Positions 19,388-27,151 of a DNA stretch of 64,000 bases are shown here, piece by piece. The stretch covers positions 3,906,001 through 3,970,000 of the forward strand of contig NZ_QBDT01000001.1 of NCBI RefSeq assembly GCF_004124325.1, written 5' to 3'. The position numbers and the translations under genes are program-made. Below the pieces are notes generated by a model that was not told the DNA's origin, made no database searches, and worked only from the letters and a program-made list of their open reading frames with translations. This DNA is from Streptomyces sp. L2 (GTDB lineage: Bacteria; Actinomycetota; Actinomycetes; Streptomycetales; Streptomycetaceae). Position 1 is the first letter of the stretch; each line of letters begins with the position of its first letter.

Positions 19388-20932
19388 GTGAGCACCGAGA
19401 ACGAGGGCAACCCGGTACCCCCGGCCCCGTCCGCGCCTCCCGCGCCGGTGGCATCTCCCGCTGCTTCCCCGCAGGGCTCCGCGCCCGACGGGAACGCGCC
19501 GACGGCTCCGCTCCCGCCGGTGCCGCAGTCCGCGCCCGGCGCGCCCGAGGCCACGGCCCACCAGGCGACGGCCCACGAGGGACCGGCCCACGAGGGACCG
19601 GCCCACCAGGGGCCGTACGACACCCAGGCGCAGCCCTCCGCGAACCAGCCGTCCGGCCCCGCGCACCCGGCTTCGGACGCATCGTGGCCGCCTCCGCCGC
19701 CCGCCACGCCCTCCTACGCCGACGGCGGCGCGGGCGCACCGGCCGGCCCGGGCGGACCTGGCGGCCCCGCTGGCTGGGGCGCCTCCTACCAGCAGCCCGC
19801 GCCGAAGCCCCGCAGCAAGCGTGGTGGACTGTTCGCCGCGGTCCTGGTGGCCGCGCTGGTCGCGGGCGGCCTGGGCGGCGGCATCGGCTACACGCTGGCC
19901 AAGGACAACGACAACCACGGCTCCACCACCGTCTCCGCCTCCGACGGCACCGCCTCCCAGGTCAAGCGCGCCCCCGGCACCATCGCCAACGTGGCGGCCA
20001 AGGCGCTGCCCAGCACGGTCACCATCGAGGCCGAGAGCAGCAGCGGCGAGGGCGGCACGGGCACCGGGTTCGTGTTCGACACTCAGGGCCACATCGTCAC
20101 CAACAACCACGTGGTGGCCGACGCCGTGGACGGCGGCAAGCTGACGGCGACATTCCCCGACGGCAAGAAGTACGACGCCGAGATCGTCGGGCACGCGCAG
20201 GGGTACGACGTCGCGGTCATCAAGCTGAAGAACGCGCCCTCGGACCTCAAGCCCCTCGCCCTCGGCGACTCGGACAAGGTGGCCGTCGGCGACGAGACCA
20301 TCGCCATCGGCGCCCCGTTCGGGCTGTCCAACACGGTCACCACGGGCATCATCAGCGCCAAGAACCGCCCGGTGGCCTCCAGTGACGGCAGCGCCAGCAG
20401 CAAGGCGTCGTACATGAGCGCCCTGCAGACCGACGCGTCGATCAACCCGGGCAACTCCGGTGGCCCCCTGCTGAACTCCTCGGGCGCGGTCATCGGCATC
20501 AACTCCGCGATCCAGTCCACCGGGAGCGGCGGTTTCGGCTCCGGGCAGTCCGGCTCCATCGGACTCGGCTTCGCCATCCCGATCAACCAGGCCAAGTACG
20601 TCGCCCAGCAGCTGATCAAGACCGGCAAGCCGGTGTACGCCAAGATCGGTGCCTCGGTGTCCCTGGAGGACACCACCAACGGCGCGAAGATCACCGACCA
20701 GGGCGCGGCCGGCTCCGCGGCGGTCGAGCAGGGCGGCCCGGCGGACAAGGCCGGCCTCAAGCCCGGTGACGTCATCACCAAGCTCGACGGCACGGTGATC
20801 GACAGCGGCCCGACCCTGATCGGCGAGATCTGGACCCACAAGCCGGGTGACAAGGTCCAGGTCACCTACAAGCGCTCCGGCCAGGAACACACGGTGACCC
20901 TCACCCTGGGCGCCCGCCAGGGCGACAACTGA
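19388..20932 (+). CDS. HtrA/DegP-like membrane-anchored serine protease with PDZ domain
   Basis: A 514-residue surface protease and quality-control factor. A Pro/Ala-rich cytoplasmic N-terminus (~1-138) contains repeated EGPAHEGPAHQ elements. It is followed by one membrane helix (~142-165), a trypsin-like domain with His in IVTNNHVV, Asp in YDVAVIKLK and Ser in INPGNSGGPLLN, and one PDZ domain (~405-510; GLKPGDVITKLDG). The GTG start at 19388 has GAGGAGAAG upstream. Stress-induced expression is usual in the family; no CssR-type site was identified. Confidence 0.95.
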   Translation: MSTENEGNPVPPAPSAPPAPVASPAASPQGSAPDGNAPTAPLPPVPQSAPGAPEATAHQATAHEGPAHEGPAHQGPYDTQAQPSANQPSGPAHPASDASWPPPPPATPSYADGGAGAPAGPGGPGGPAGWGASYQQPAPKPRSKRGGLFAAVLVAALVAGGLGGGIGYTLAKDNDNHGSTTVSASDGTASQVKRAPGTIANVAAKALPSTVTIEAESSSGEGGTGTGFVFDTQGHIVTNNHVVADAVDGGKLTATFPDGKKYDAEIVGHAQGYDVAVIKLKNAPSDLKPLALGDSDKVAVGDETIAIGAPFGLSNTVTTGIISAKNRPVASSDGSASSKASYMSALQTDASINPGNSGGPLLNSSGAVIGINSAIQSTGSGGFGSGQSGSIGLGFAIPINQAKYVAQQLIKTGKPVYAKIGASVSLEDTTNGAKITDQGAAGSAAVEQGGPADKAGLKPGDVITKLDGTVIDSGPTLIGEIWTHKPGDKVQVTYKRSGQEHTVTLTLGARQGDN

Positions 20933-21012
20933 CGCCCCCTTCAGGACCACCGCCCAGGACACCTCGTCAGGCCGGTAACCTGTACCCGCGCCACACCCAC
21001 CGTGCGGCGCGG

Positions 21013-21099
21013 GGAGGCGTGCCCGAGCGGCCGAAGGGAACGGTCTTGAAAACCGTCGTGGCAGCGATGTCACCGTGGGTTCAAATCCCACCGCCTCCG
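21013..21099 (+). tRNA. tRNA-Ser(TGA)
   Basis: An 87-nt class II tRNA. The acceptor GGAGGCG pairs with CGCCTCC (21092-21098), the anticodon TGA is at 21047-21049, there is a long variable arm, and the T-loop is TTCAAAT. CCA is not encoded. It is the integration target of the AICE; its 3' 59 bases are repeated at attR. Confidence 0.97.
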
Positions 21100-21100
21100 C
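21041..21100 (+). repeat. attL, 60-bp direct repeat in tRNA-Ser
   Basis: Runs from CGGTCTTGAA (anticodon arm) through the tRNA 3' end to CCGCCTCCGC. It is identical to 37243-37302. Flanks differ immediately (GGGAA/CCAGG here versus TGGCT/ACTGA at attR), which fixes the repeat length. Confidence 0.96.
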
Positions 21101-21123
21101 CCAGGTCATAGACAGTGCAGGTC

Positions 21124-21158
21124 AGAAGGGGTGTCTCGGTCGCCGGGACACCCCTTCT
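21124..21158 (+). terminator. Terminator just inside attL
   Basis: AGAAGGGGTGTC (21124-21135) pairs with 21147-21158 across an 11-nt loop, 25 bp after the tRNA. It is element DNA, so the element brings its own terminator for the host tRNA; the original one is now behind attR at 37319-37352. Confidence 0.85.
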
Positions 21159-21234
21159 GCGTGCAGCCTGTCTCACCCTGGCTCGCCCGTATCCCGCCTT
21201 TGACCAGTGCGTATGGGCCATCCGTGGGCCAGGA

Positions 21235-22650
21235 TCAGGGCTGATCCTCCCCGTCCAGCGCCCGAGCGATCAGGTTGTTGGAGTGCTGCTGACCGCCCTT
21301 AAGGATCTTGGCGTAGAAGCGGTACAGCACGGCGATGCTGTGGCCGGCCCGGGCGGCGACTTCAGCGGGGTCCACCCCCGATTTGATCCATAGGGAGACG
21401 CCCGCGTGCCGCAGGGAGTAGGGGACTGCGGCGAGGGCGGATTCCGTCTCGCGCGGCGAGAGAGCGGCTTTGCGCGCTTTCTCCCACACGTCGCAGTACT
21501 CAGTGGACGGCACCCGCCCTCCCCGCGCTGCCCGGAACAGCCGGCCGTCGTCGGCAGTGCCATACCGGGCGATGTGCTCACGGAGTAGATGCACCAGGAC
21601 GGGAGGGATGGGGACGGCGCGCGTTGCCCCCCGCTTCCGACGCTTCAGACCGCGCGTCTCGTACGACGTACCGTCGTCCGTCCAGCCTCCACCCACCTCC
21701 GGGCGACTCTCTCCGAGCAGCAGCTCTCCCCACTCCTTGACGTTGTCCGGCGAGTTCGGCGGCAAGGTGCAGTCTGATGCCTTGAGAGCGACGATCTCGC
21801 CGGGTCGCATGGCCGCGTAGTACAGGCATCCGAAGAACGCGTGAAGGTGCTCGCCGCGCGGCCCGGAGTCGCGCACTGCCCCGAGCAGGGCGCGGGCCAC
21901 GTCCGGGCCCGGCACGTACCGGAAGTCGATTTCGTCGTCGCTCTCGGGCGGTGTCCAGTCCACACGCGGCAGCGGGTTCGCCGTGAGAAGGCCTTTCTCC
22001 TCCACCGTGTAGCGCAGCACGTTGCTCAGCACCATGCGCTTACGACGGACCGTGTTCTCTGCGGCCTTGCTCCCGTCCAACCTGAGGGAGAGCGCTTCGA
22101 GGGCAGGACGTAGGAGTGCGGGGTCTTCCAGTTCCTTGACCTTGCGTGAGTGGGCGGCAATCCACTCCAGCGCGGCGCAGATCTCGCTCGGCGGCTCCTC
22201 TGCCATGTGGCGAGGCACCCACACGCCTTCCGGGTTACGAGCGGCACGGAATGCCCACTGGTACAGCGCGGCACGCAGCACTTTGGCACGGGGCACCCCG
22301 CGCTTGGTGGTGACGAGTACGGGGGTGACGACGGCGAGCGATTCCGCGATGCTCGCCCGGTGCTTGGCGGCGGCACGCGGCCATTTCATGAGCACGTACT
22401 CCGTCGCGTGGTCGAACCACGAGGGAGATGAGCGAGCCATCAACTCAGCCGCGGGAAGACCGGTCTCCTCGTCGAACTGCTGATGGTCGCGGAGAGCGGC
22501 CATCAACTCCGCCCGGCGGCCATCCGCTTGAGGCTTGAGCTTGAAACTGCGGGAGTGGGGGCGTTCACCCACCCGCCATCGGAGTTCCCACGGCTTTGGG
22601 CGGCCGGCGCGCTTGCGGATGGACCAGATATCTACGTCGTACGTGAGCAT
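21235..22650 (-). CDS. int: Tyrosine recombinase / integrase of the AICE
   Basis: A 471-residue site-specific recombinase that integrates and excises the element at tRNA-Ser. The catalytic domain shows the first Arg in AAMRPGEIVAL, the second box YSLRHAGVSLW, the GHS His in AARAGHSIAV and the nucleophilic Tyr in LYRFYAKIL close to the C-terminus. The N-terminal part (~1-190) is the arm- and core-binding region. ATG 22650 with a GGAGAG site. It lies next to attL and downstream of xis, the standard pSAM2 order, with a strong hairpin between them. Confidence 0.95.
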   Translation of the reverse strand: MLTYDVDIWSIRKRAGRPKPWELRWRVGERPHSRSFKLKPQADGRRAELMAALRDHQQFDEETGLPAAELMARSSPSWFDHATEYVLMKWPRAAAKHRASIAESLAVVTPVLVTTKRGVPRAKVLRAALYQWAFRAARNPEGVWVPRHMAEEPPSEICAALEWIAAHSRKVKELEDPALLRPALEALSLRLDGSKAAENTVRRKRMVLSNVLRYTVEEKGLLTANPLPRVDWTPPESDDEIDFRYVPGPDVARALLGAVRDSGPRGEHLHAFFGCLYYAAMRPGEIVALKASDCTLPPNSPDNVKEWGELLLGESRPEVGGGWTDDGTSYETRGLKRRKRGATRAVPIPPVLVHLLREHIARYGTADDGRLFRAARGGRVPSTEYCDVWEKARKAALSPRETESALAAVPYSLRHAGVSLWIKSGVDPAEVAARAGHSIAVLYRFYAKILKGGQQHSNNLIARALDGEDQP

Positions 22651-22667
22651 GTCTCTCCAGGCAGAGC

Positions 22668-22696
22668 GAGGGGCCCGCGCTGAGCGCGGGCCCCTC
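22668..22696 (-). terminator. Hairpin between xis and int
   Basis: A 13-bp perfect stem (22668-22680 with 22684-22696) with a 3-nt loop, immediately after the xis stop codon and 18 bp before the int start. It can attenuate int expression from the rep-xis transcript. Confidence 0.8.
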
Positions 22697-22710
22697 TGGG
22701 GTGATCGGAT

Positions 22711-22899
22711 TTACGCGGCGGTTTGCTCACACCGCTTCCACCAGGCGTCCAGGTCGCTGCGGCGGCAGCGGAGCTGTCCGTTGGGGAGTTTGATCAGGCG
22801 CGGGGCCTGGCCGCGTGCGCGCATCCGGTAGAAGGCGGCGCGGCTCATCTCGATCTCTTCGAGGACTTCGGGGAGCTTGAGCATCTTGGTGCCGGCCAA
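22711..22899 (-). CDS. xis: Excisionase (MerR-like winged-helix)
   Basis: A 62-residue DNA-binding protein with helix-turn-helix (LPEVLEEIEMSRAAFYRMRA) and wing (PRLIKLPNGQLRCRRSDLDAWW), typical of AICE excisionases that bend attP DNA and direct Int to excision. The likely start is an unusual TTG at 22897-22899 because GAAGGAG sits 8 nt upstream; the ATG at 22884 (MLKLPEV) has no ribosome-binding site. Same operon as the rep module. Confidence 0.88.
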   Translation of the reverse strand: MAGTKMLKLPEVLEEIEMSRAAFYRMRARGQAPRLIKLPNGQLRCRRSDLDAWWKRCEQTAA

Positions 22900-22935
22900 G
22901 GCGGTGACTCCTTCGGTCTTCTTCCCTCTGAGGGA

Positions 22936-23185
22936 TCCGCCACGTCCGCCACGCCGCCACACCGCAGGTCAGAGCCTTGATCGTGTGGCGGATAGCGGTT
23001 CTGTGGCGGATAGGTGCCGCCACACTCGGACCGTTGTGGCGGCGGGGCGAGTGCCGGATTGGTCAGCCGGCGAGGGTGGGTTGCGTGGCGGATTCCTCGG
23101 ACGCGTGGCGGACGACGGTGGCGGTATCCGCCACGGATTCACCCCCGCTGACCTGCGGTGTGGCGGACGTGGCGGACGTGGCGGA
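22936..23185. repeat. Iteron-like array of GTGGCGGA octamers (candidate replication origin)
   Basis: Fourteen copies of GTGGCGGA or a one-base variant lie in 250 bp. Inverted copies are at 22936, 22945, 22953, 23016 and 23127; direct copies are at 22985, 23003, 23036, 23085, 23105, 23118, 23160, 23169 and 23178. Two share the 12-mer TGTGGCGGATAG (22984, 23002); the last three are exact 9-bp tandems; 23118-23134 is a palindrome. The array covers the rep-xis gap and the final codons of the DUF3631 gene (giving SATSATSAT). Binding of Rep or Prim-Pol is inferred. Confidence 0.65.
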
Positions 23186-24292
23186 TTCTCCGGGGGAGGG
23201 AGGGCAGTACCGCGTCCAGGCGTCGGTGAGGTCTTCCGCGTAGTAGCCCTTGGGGAACCCGGAGGGCGTGCGGATGCCGCGCGGTTTGATCGGCTTGTTG
23301 TTCGGGGTGACGTACTGACCGAGCATCCGGGCGAGGGTGCGGGAGTTGATCGGCTTGTCGTCCAGGTCGCCCCATGGCGCGTCGTCCATGGCGAGCAGGC
23401 ATTCGAGGATCGCGGCGGTGGGCATGCGGTCCTCGCCGCAGAACACCTTGTCGCGCAGGTCGGTCAGCAGCCGGACCCCGAGGGATGCTTCGTCGTTGTC
23501 GTGGGCGGCACTGATCAGTTCAAGGCAGGCGGCACGGGCCCGTGCGGGCCAGTGACCGCCGGCCGCGTCGGCGACGGCGAGCAGGGGTTCCCATACGTCC
23601 GCCGGCCGGTCGGTGACACCCTCGGGCATCTCGGGCCACGCGCCCGCCACCTGGTCGCGGACGACGTCAGCCCACTTGGCGAGGCGGTCGCGCACGGCGT
23701 GCCCCTGCACCTCGTGCTTGCGCTGACGGTACGGTTCCGCCTTCTCGTTGGGGGCGCGCTTGCGCATGCGGATGATGACCGAGCGGGTCAGAACGGTGTC
23801 CGGCAGGGAGCCGAGTCCCGCCATGGCCACGGCGCAGTAGGAGTTGAAGATCTGCGCGTTCTGGTTGGAGCCCTCACCCACACACCGCAGGGCGCCGGCC
23901 GTGCGCCGGTATCCGGCGTTCAGGAAGCCGCGCAGGGCCTCATCTGCCCCTGCCTTGGGTCCGAAGATGGTGTCCACCTCATCGAACAGCACCGTCGGGA
24001 GTCCGGCGGCGGAGTCGACCAGCCGGTACAGGGCGTTCGCCGACGCGGACACCGTGGTGACCGGGCGGGGGGTGAGGAGTTCCACGATCTCCAGCGCCCG
24101 GGACTTGCCCGACCCCGGCTCCGGGGACAGGAACGCGATCCGGGGTGTGGTCTCGAAGCACTCGATCAGGTGCGCGTGCGCGTCCCACAGCGTCACGGCG
24201 ACGTAGGCCGCTTCGGTGGGGAAGACGTTGAAGCGCCGGTGGAAGGCTTCCACCTCGTTGAGCAGTGCGGCTCCGTCGATGGTGGGGGTCAT
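23063..24292 (-). CDS. DUF3631 replication ATPase of the AICE
   Basis: A 409-residue P-loop protein with Walker A PEPGSGKS (57-64) and Walker B VLFDEVD (101-107), then a DUF3631 region (~180-370). In phages and mobile elements DUF3631 proteins act as helicase or initiator partners of Prim-Pol domains. The ATG at 24292 overlaps the previous gene by 4 bp (ATGA), so translation is coupled. The C-terminal tail is Ser/Thr/Ala-rich and is encoded by the GTGGCGGA repeats. No RepSA-type rolling-circle initiator exists in the element, so this and the Prim-Pol protein are the replication module. Confidence 0.87.
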   Translation of the reverse strand: MTPTIDGAALLNEVEAFHRRFNVFPTEAAYVAVTLWDAHAHLIECFETTPRIAFLSPEPGSGKSRALEIVELLTPRPVTTVSASANALYRLVDSAAGLPTVLFDEVDTIFGPKAGADEALRGFLNAGYRRTAGALRCVGEGSNQNAQIFNSYCAVAMAGLGSLPDTVLTRSVIIRMRKRAPNEKAEPYRQRKHEVQGHAVRDRLAKWADVVRDQVAGAWPEMPEGVTDRPADVWEPLLAVADAAGGHWPARARAACLELISAAHDNDEASLGVRLLTDLRDKVFCGEDRMPTAAILECLLAMDDAPWGDLDDKPINSRTLARMLGQYVTPNNKPIKPRGIRTPSGFPKGYYAEDLTDAWTRYCPPSPGESATSATSATPQVSGGESVADTATVVRHASEESATQPTLAG

Positions 24293-24645
24293 GCGGCGGC
24301 CCTTCCTTCCTGGGGGTTGCGCAGCGGGCAGGCGGTTCGGTGGGCAGCATGGGCCCCGATCAGAGCGGCCACGCGGTCGTGGCCGACGGCGCTGCGGTCC
24401 CAGCCGCACGCGCACTTGGAGGTGGCCGTGGGCACCGCGCCGCGCGGCGCGCTGATGTGCAGCCAGGCGACGGCGAAGCGTCCGTCGCTCTCGTGCGGGT
24501 CAGAGCGAAGTGCAGTTCGGACGCCCTGACGGGCGGCGACCTTCGGCCCGCCCACGACCGGCCCGAGTGCGGTCGGTCCGGCGTCGTGGCGGCGGGTGGG
24601 CGCTGGGGGTTGGCCTTCCAAGCGGGGGGTTGCGGGGGCGCTCAT
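24289..24645 (-). CDS. Small conserved AICE protein with possible zinc site
   Basis: 118 residues, basic and Pro-rich N-terminus. The C-terminal half has CACGWDRSAVGHD and AHAAHRTACP, a Cys/His spacing compatible with a zinc finger. Start and stop overlap both neighbours by ATGA, so it is translated with Prim-Pol and the DUF3631 protein and probably belongs to the replication complex. No named family recognised. Confidence 0.75.
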   Translation of the reverse strand: MSAPATPRLEGQPPAPTRRHDAGPTALGPVVGGPKVAARQGVRTALRSDPHESDGRFAVAWLHISAPRGAVPTATSKCACGWDRSAVGHDRVAALIGAHAAHRTACPLRNPQEGRAAA

Positions 24646-25532
24646 GCCACCTCCCGGGGCCGGGCTTTACGGATGGAGCTGTCCAGAGCGCTGCGCACGG
24701 TGGTGCGGCACTCGGCAGCGGTGAGTCCTGCCGCCTCGCCGATCCCTTGGAAGGCGTCCTCTGCCACGTGCCGGGGGAGGTCGCCCCACGCGACGAACCG
24801 CCCCACCTTGAACGCGCTCCGGTTCAGCGTGGTGTTCCGCTCGCCTTCCGGCGCTGCGGCCACGACCGTGCACTCGGCTTCCAGTGCGGCCAGTGCGGCG
24901 CGGCTGCCGTCGACCGCAGGGAGCCTCAGCGGGGCCGCAGGGCGGACGGGGGCGGGTTGCAGGATGGTTTGCAGCCACGACGGCAGAGGGGCGGCCACAG
25001 AGCCGCACAGAGCCTCGTACCGTCCGGCGGGGGTGGTGCTGCCGGCGGCGACCACGTATCCGCCCCATGCCCGGGTGTCGACCGACTCGGCCACGGTCCC
25101 GGCCGTGTTGCCGAGCTTCAGGCCGGTGGGGGCGGTGAAGTACAGGTGTGTTCCACCGCTCGCGGTCCGCACCCGGTAGGTGTCGGGGACGGCGTGGCCG
25201 GCGCGCTCGCAGAGCGCCTCAAAGGTTGCCGCGCCGTCAGGCGCGTCCGAACTGCCCTTGTGCTCTGGCGTGTCCAGGTCGACCACGACCAGCCCGGACG
25301 GGCCGGTGGCGATACCGACGTTGAACGGCGCACGCGACCACGCGGCGCGGATGCGGGCGGAGTCGATGGTGGCGCGCTGTTCCCACTTCACGTGTCCGTT
25401 CGCGCACTCGCCGCTGCGGGTGCAGTTCTTCTCGCCGTGCAGGGCGGGCGGCTTGCTGCCGGGGCGGAGGGGGAAGACGTGCCAGCCACGCTCGGCGGCC
25501 TCCAGGGCGGCCCGCATCAGGTCCTCGTTCAT
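24642..25532 (-). CDS. Bifunctional DNA primase/polymerase (Prim-Pol) of the AICE
   Basis: A 296-residue archaeo-eukaryotic-type primase-polymerase. The catalytic acidic motif is VVVDLDTPE (Asp85, Asp87) and the nucleotide-binding motif is SGGTHLYF (Ser125-His129). An N-terminal zinc-like cluster (CTRSGECANGH, ~38-47) resembles other Prim-Pol proteins. The C-terminal extension (~225-296) is helical. It is stand-alone here, with the helicase partner on the separate DUF3631 gene, corresponding to the RepPP class of AICE replication. ATG 25532 overlaps the methyltransferase stop. Confidence 0.92.
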   Translation of the reverse strand: MNEDLMRAALEAAERGWHVFPLRPGSKPPALHGEKNCTRSGECANGHVKWEQRATIDSARIRAAWSRAPFNVGIATGPSGLVVVDLDTPEHKGSSDAPDGAATFEALCERAGHAVPDTYRVRTASGGTHLYFTAPTGLKLGNTAGTVAESVDTRAWGGYVVAAGSTTPAGRYEALCGSVAAPLPSWLQTILQPAPVRPAAPLRLPAVDGSRAALAALEAECTVVAAAPEGERNTTLNRSAFKVGRFVAWGDLPRHVAEDAFQGIGEAAGLTAAECRTTVRSALDSSIRKARPREVA

Positions 25533-26263
25533 GCGGCCGCCCCCAGACCCACGGTGAGCCGGTCGGTGAGGAAGGCCCGGCCGATCCACTCGGTGTAGGC
25601 GGGCGGCAGCGCCTCGCGCAGGCGGAGGTGGTCGGTGGACCAGTCGATGCCCTTCGCGTGGCGGATCTCTTCGGTGGTGGCCTTGCCGCCGCCCTTGCCG
25701 TAGGCGGCGACGTAGGGGCCGTGGTGGTAGGCGCCGTGGCGCCAGCCGCGCACCCTGCCCCGGTGTCGGGGGTGGGCCGGTTGCACGGTCGACCAGCGGC
25801 CGAGTTCGAAGTAGCGGTGCATGAGCACCGCGAGCGAGAACATCTCCCCGCACAGGCGGATGTCCTTGCGGACCTCGGAGCCGGCCACGTTCTCGATCAC
25901 GTACGGCCGCCCCGTCGCCTCCAGCGCGGCCCGGGTGGGGGTGATCAGGCGGGGGTAGGTCCGGCCGATCGCGGCGTTGCGGGCGGCGTTGGTGCCCTTG
26001 GTCGGGGCGCCCTCGCCCTGACACGGCGGCGAGGCGTGGATGAAGTCGAACTCCTGGCCATGGGCCAGGATGAATGCGACCGCGTCGCCCTGGCGGAAGT
26101 CGTCGCCCCGGTAGTCCGGTTGCGCGGTGATGTCGATGCCGGTGACGTGCCAGCCGAGTCGCTTGTAGCCCTCGGTGGCTCCGCCGATGCAGCAGAACGC
26201 GTCCAGGACCCGCACGGGCCGGAACGCGTCCGGCACTCGCCGGATCGGGGTGGGTTGGGTCAT
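25529..26263 (-). CDS. DNA cytosine-5 methyltransferase, phage/AICE type
   Basis: A 244-residue S-adenosylmethionine-dependent C5-methyltransferase. SAM-binding start DAFCCIGGATEGY (21-33), catalytic Cys81 in SPPCQGEG, and ENV triad at 124-126. The target-recognition part is short. No restriction endonuclease is nearby, so it is an orphan methylase, perhaps protecting incoming element DNA or marking its replication. It heads the overlapping methylase-PrimPol-rep string. ATG 26263. Confidence 0.9.
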   Translation of the reverse strand: MTQPTPIRRVPDAFRPVRVLDAFCCIGGATEGYKRLGWHVTGIDITAQPDYRGDDFRQGDAVAFILAHGQEFDFIHASPPCQGEGAPTKGTNAARNAAIGRTYPRLITPTRAALEATGRPYVIENVAGSEVRKDIRLCGEMFSLAVLMHRYFELGRWSTVQPAHPRHRGRVRGWRHGAYHHGPYVAAYGKGGGKATTEEIRHAKGIDWSTDHLRLREALPPAYTEWIGRAFLTDRLTVGLGAAA

Positions 26264-26302
26264 GCTGGGTGTCTCCAGTTCCTTCGATGGATGCTGGGTG
26301 TC

Positions 26303-26340
26303 AGGGCGGCCCCGGACTTTGCCGAGACGGGGGCCGCCCT
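26303..26340 (-). terminator. Hairpin upstream of the methyltransferase gene
   Basis: AGGGCGGCCCC (26303-26313) pairs with 26330-26340 across a 16-nt loop, directly after the stop of the small gene at 26353. It divides the transfer operon from the replication operon. Confidence 0.75.
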
Positions 26341-26352
26341 TGTTCGTGCGCT

Positions 26353-26556
26353 CTAGCGGTCCGACACCACCGGCGGCAGTGCCGGTGCGGGCGCCGGGGC
26401 CGTGGCGGTGAGGTAGAGCCGGACGCGGGTTCGCTCACGCGTCGGGTAGGCCCGTGCCGGGCCGGTGGTGAACGTGCCGGCGAGCGCGGCAGTGACCCGT
26501 TCGGCCTGCTCGGGTGCGCAGATGACGCGGATCTCGAAGGTGCCGGGCCGGGTCAT
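26353..26556 (-). CDS. Small AICE protein of unknown function
   Basis: 67 residues starting MTRPGTFEIRVICAPEQ, ending in a Pro/Ala tail. The alternating hydrophobic pattern (EIRVICA, VRLYLTA) suggests a small alpha/beta fold. Its ATG overlaps the stop of the membrane protein gene upstream (ATGA), so it is co-translated. Similar small proteins occur near traB in streptomycete elements; no function known. Confidence 0.72.
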   Translation of the reverse strand: MTRPGTFEIRVICAPEQAERVTAALAGTFTTGPARAYPTRERTRVRLYLTATAPAPAPALPPVVSDR

Positions 26557-26741
26557 AGGCCGTGGATGGAGCTGACGACGGCGGCGGCCATGTTGTTGAT
26601 GGGGCCGGCGGCGCCGGTGGAGGCGAGGAAGAAGCCGAACATGGCCGCGACGAACGCGGATCCGGCGCTGAGGCTGTTGGAGCGGAGCAGGAAGAACAGG
26701 ACGAGTCCGAAGATGAACACGAGGGAGACGGTCACGACCAT
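26553..26741 (-). CDS. Small two-helix membrane protein of the AICE
   Basis: 62 residues with two hydrophobic helices (VVTVSLVFIFGLVLFFLL and AFVAAMFGFFLASTGAAG) and an N-terminus inside or out. It resembles the small spread (Spd)-type proteins encoded near traB in pSAM2-like elements, which promote intramycelial plasmid spreading (inference). Overlaps both neighbours. Confidence 0.75.
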   Translation of the reverse strand: MVVTVSLVFIFGLVLFFLLRSNSLSAGSAFVAAMFGFFLASTGAAGPINNMAAAVVSSIHGL

Positions 26742-27001
26742 GGCGTGTAGCTCCTGTCGGTGTCGTAGCGGTCGGGGCGTCGGGTGCCGGCGCGGTGGAT
26801 GTCGCGTCCGGTGTTGAGCAGTCGGCGTCCGGCCCGGAGCCGGTAGCGCTGTCCTCGGCAGCGGCGGCAGGCTTTGACGGTGCGGCGGCCGATGCGGACG
26901 CCGATCCCGGAGCACTTCCGGCAGCGGGCGAACGGCCGGATGGCACACAACGCTGCGTAACCGGTGAGGATGAGCAGGACGGCGAGGCTAGCGAGAGCCA
27001 C
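26732..27001 (-). CDS. Small membrane protein with CxxC zinc-ribbon pairs
   Basis: 89 residues starting at GTG 27001 with GAAGGGAAG upstream. The N-terminal membrane helix (LASLAVLLILTGYAALCA) is followed by CRKC and CRRC pairs (about 16 residues apart), a likely structural zinc site, and a basic tail. First gene after the clt-like hairpin downstream of traB. Family not recognised. Confidence 0.72.
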   Translation of the reverse strand: MALASLAVLLILTGYAALCAIRPFARCRKCSGIGVRIGRRTVKACRRCRGQRYRLRAGRRLLNTGRDIHRAGTRRPDRYDTDRSYTPWS

Positions 27002-27053
27002 GGGGGCTCACTTCCCTTCACAGGGCTGGTTTCGGGGGTTTTCGCAGGTGGGC

Positions 27054-27140
27054 CGCTAGACGCTAGTGAGCTGATCAGCGGCCCTGTGGGGCGCTAGTGG
27101 GGTTGCTAGACCTAGCGGGCGGAGCTGCTAGGTCTAGCAA
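27054..27140. promoter_or_regulatory. Candidate clt (TraB binding locus) downstream of traB
   Basis: Immediately after the traB stop, 87 bp hold seven CTAG-containing elements. CGCTAG occurs at 27054, 27061 and 27092. A perfect 14-bp inverted repeat, TTGCTAGACCTAGC (27103-27116) with 27127-27140, has a 10-nt loop. Known: in streptomycete plasmids the cis-acting transfer locus bound by TraB is a short repeat array next to traB. The hairpin could instead be a terminator; repeat density beyond the stem argues for more than that. Confidence 0.6.
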
Positions 27141-27151
27141 CGGTGCTGGGG

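Noticed and set aside
25529..26263. Restriction-modification system in the AICE
   Set aside because: Only a methyltransferase is present; none of the neighbouring proteins resembles a nuclease.
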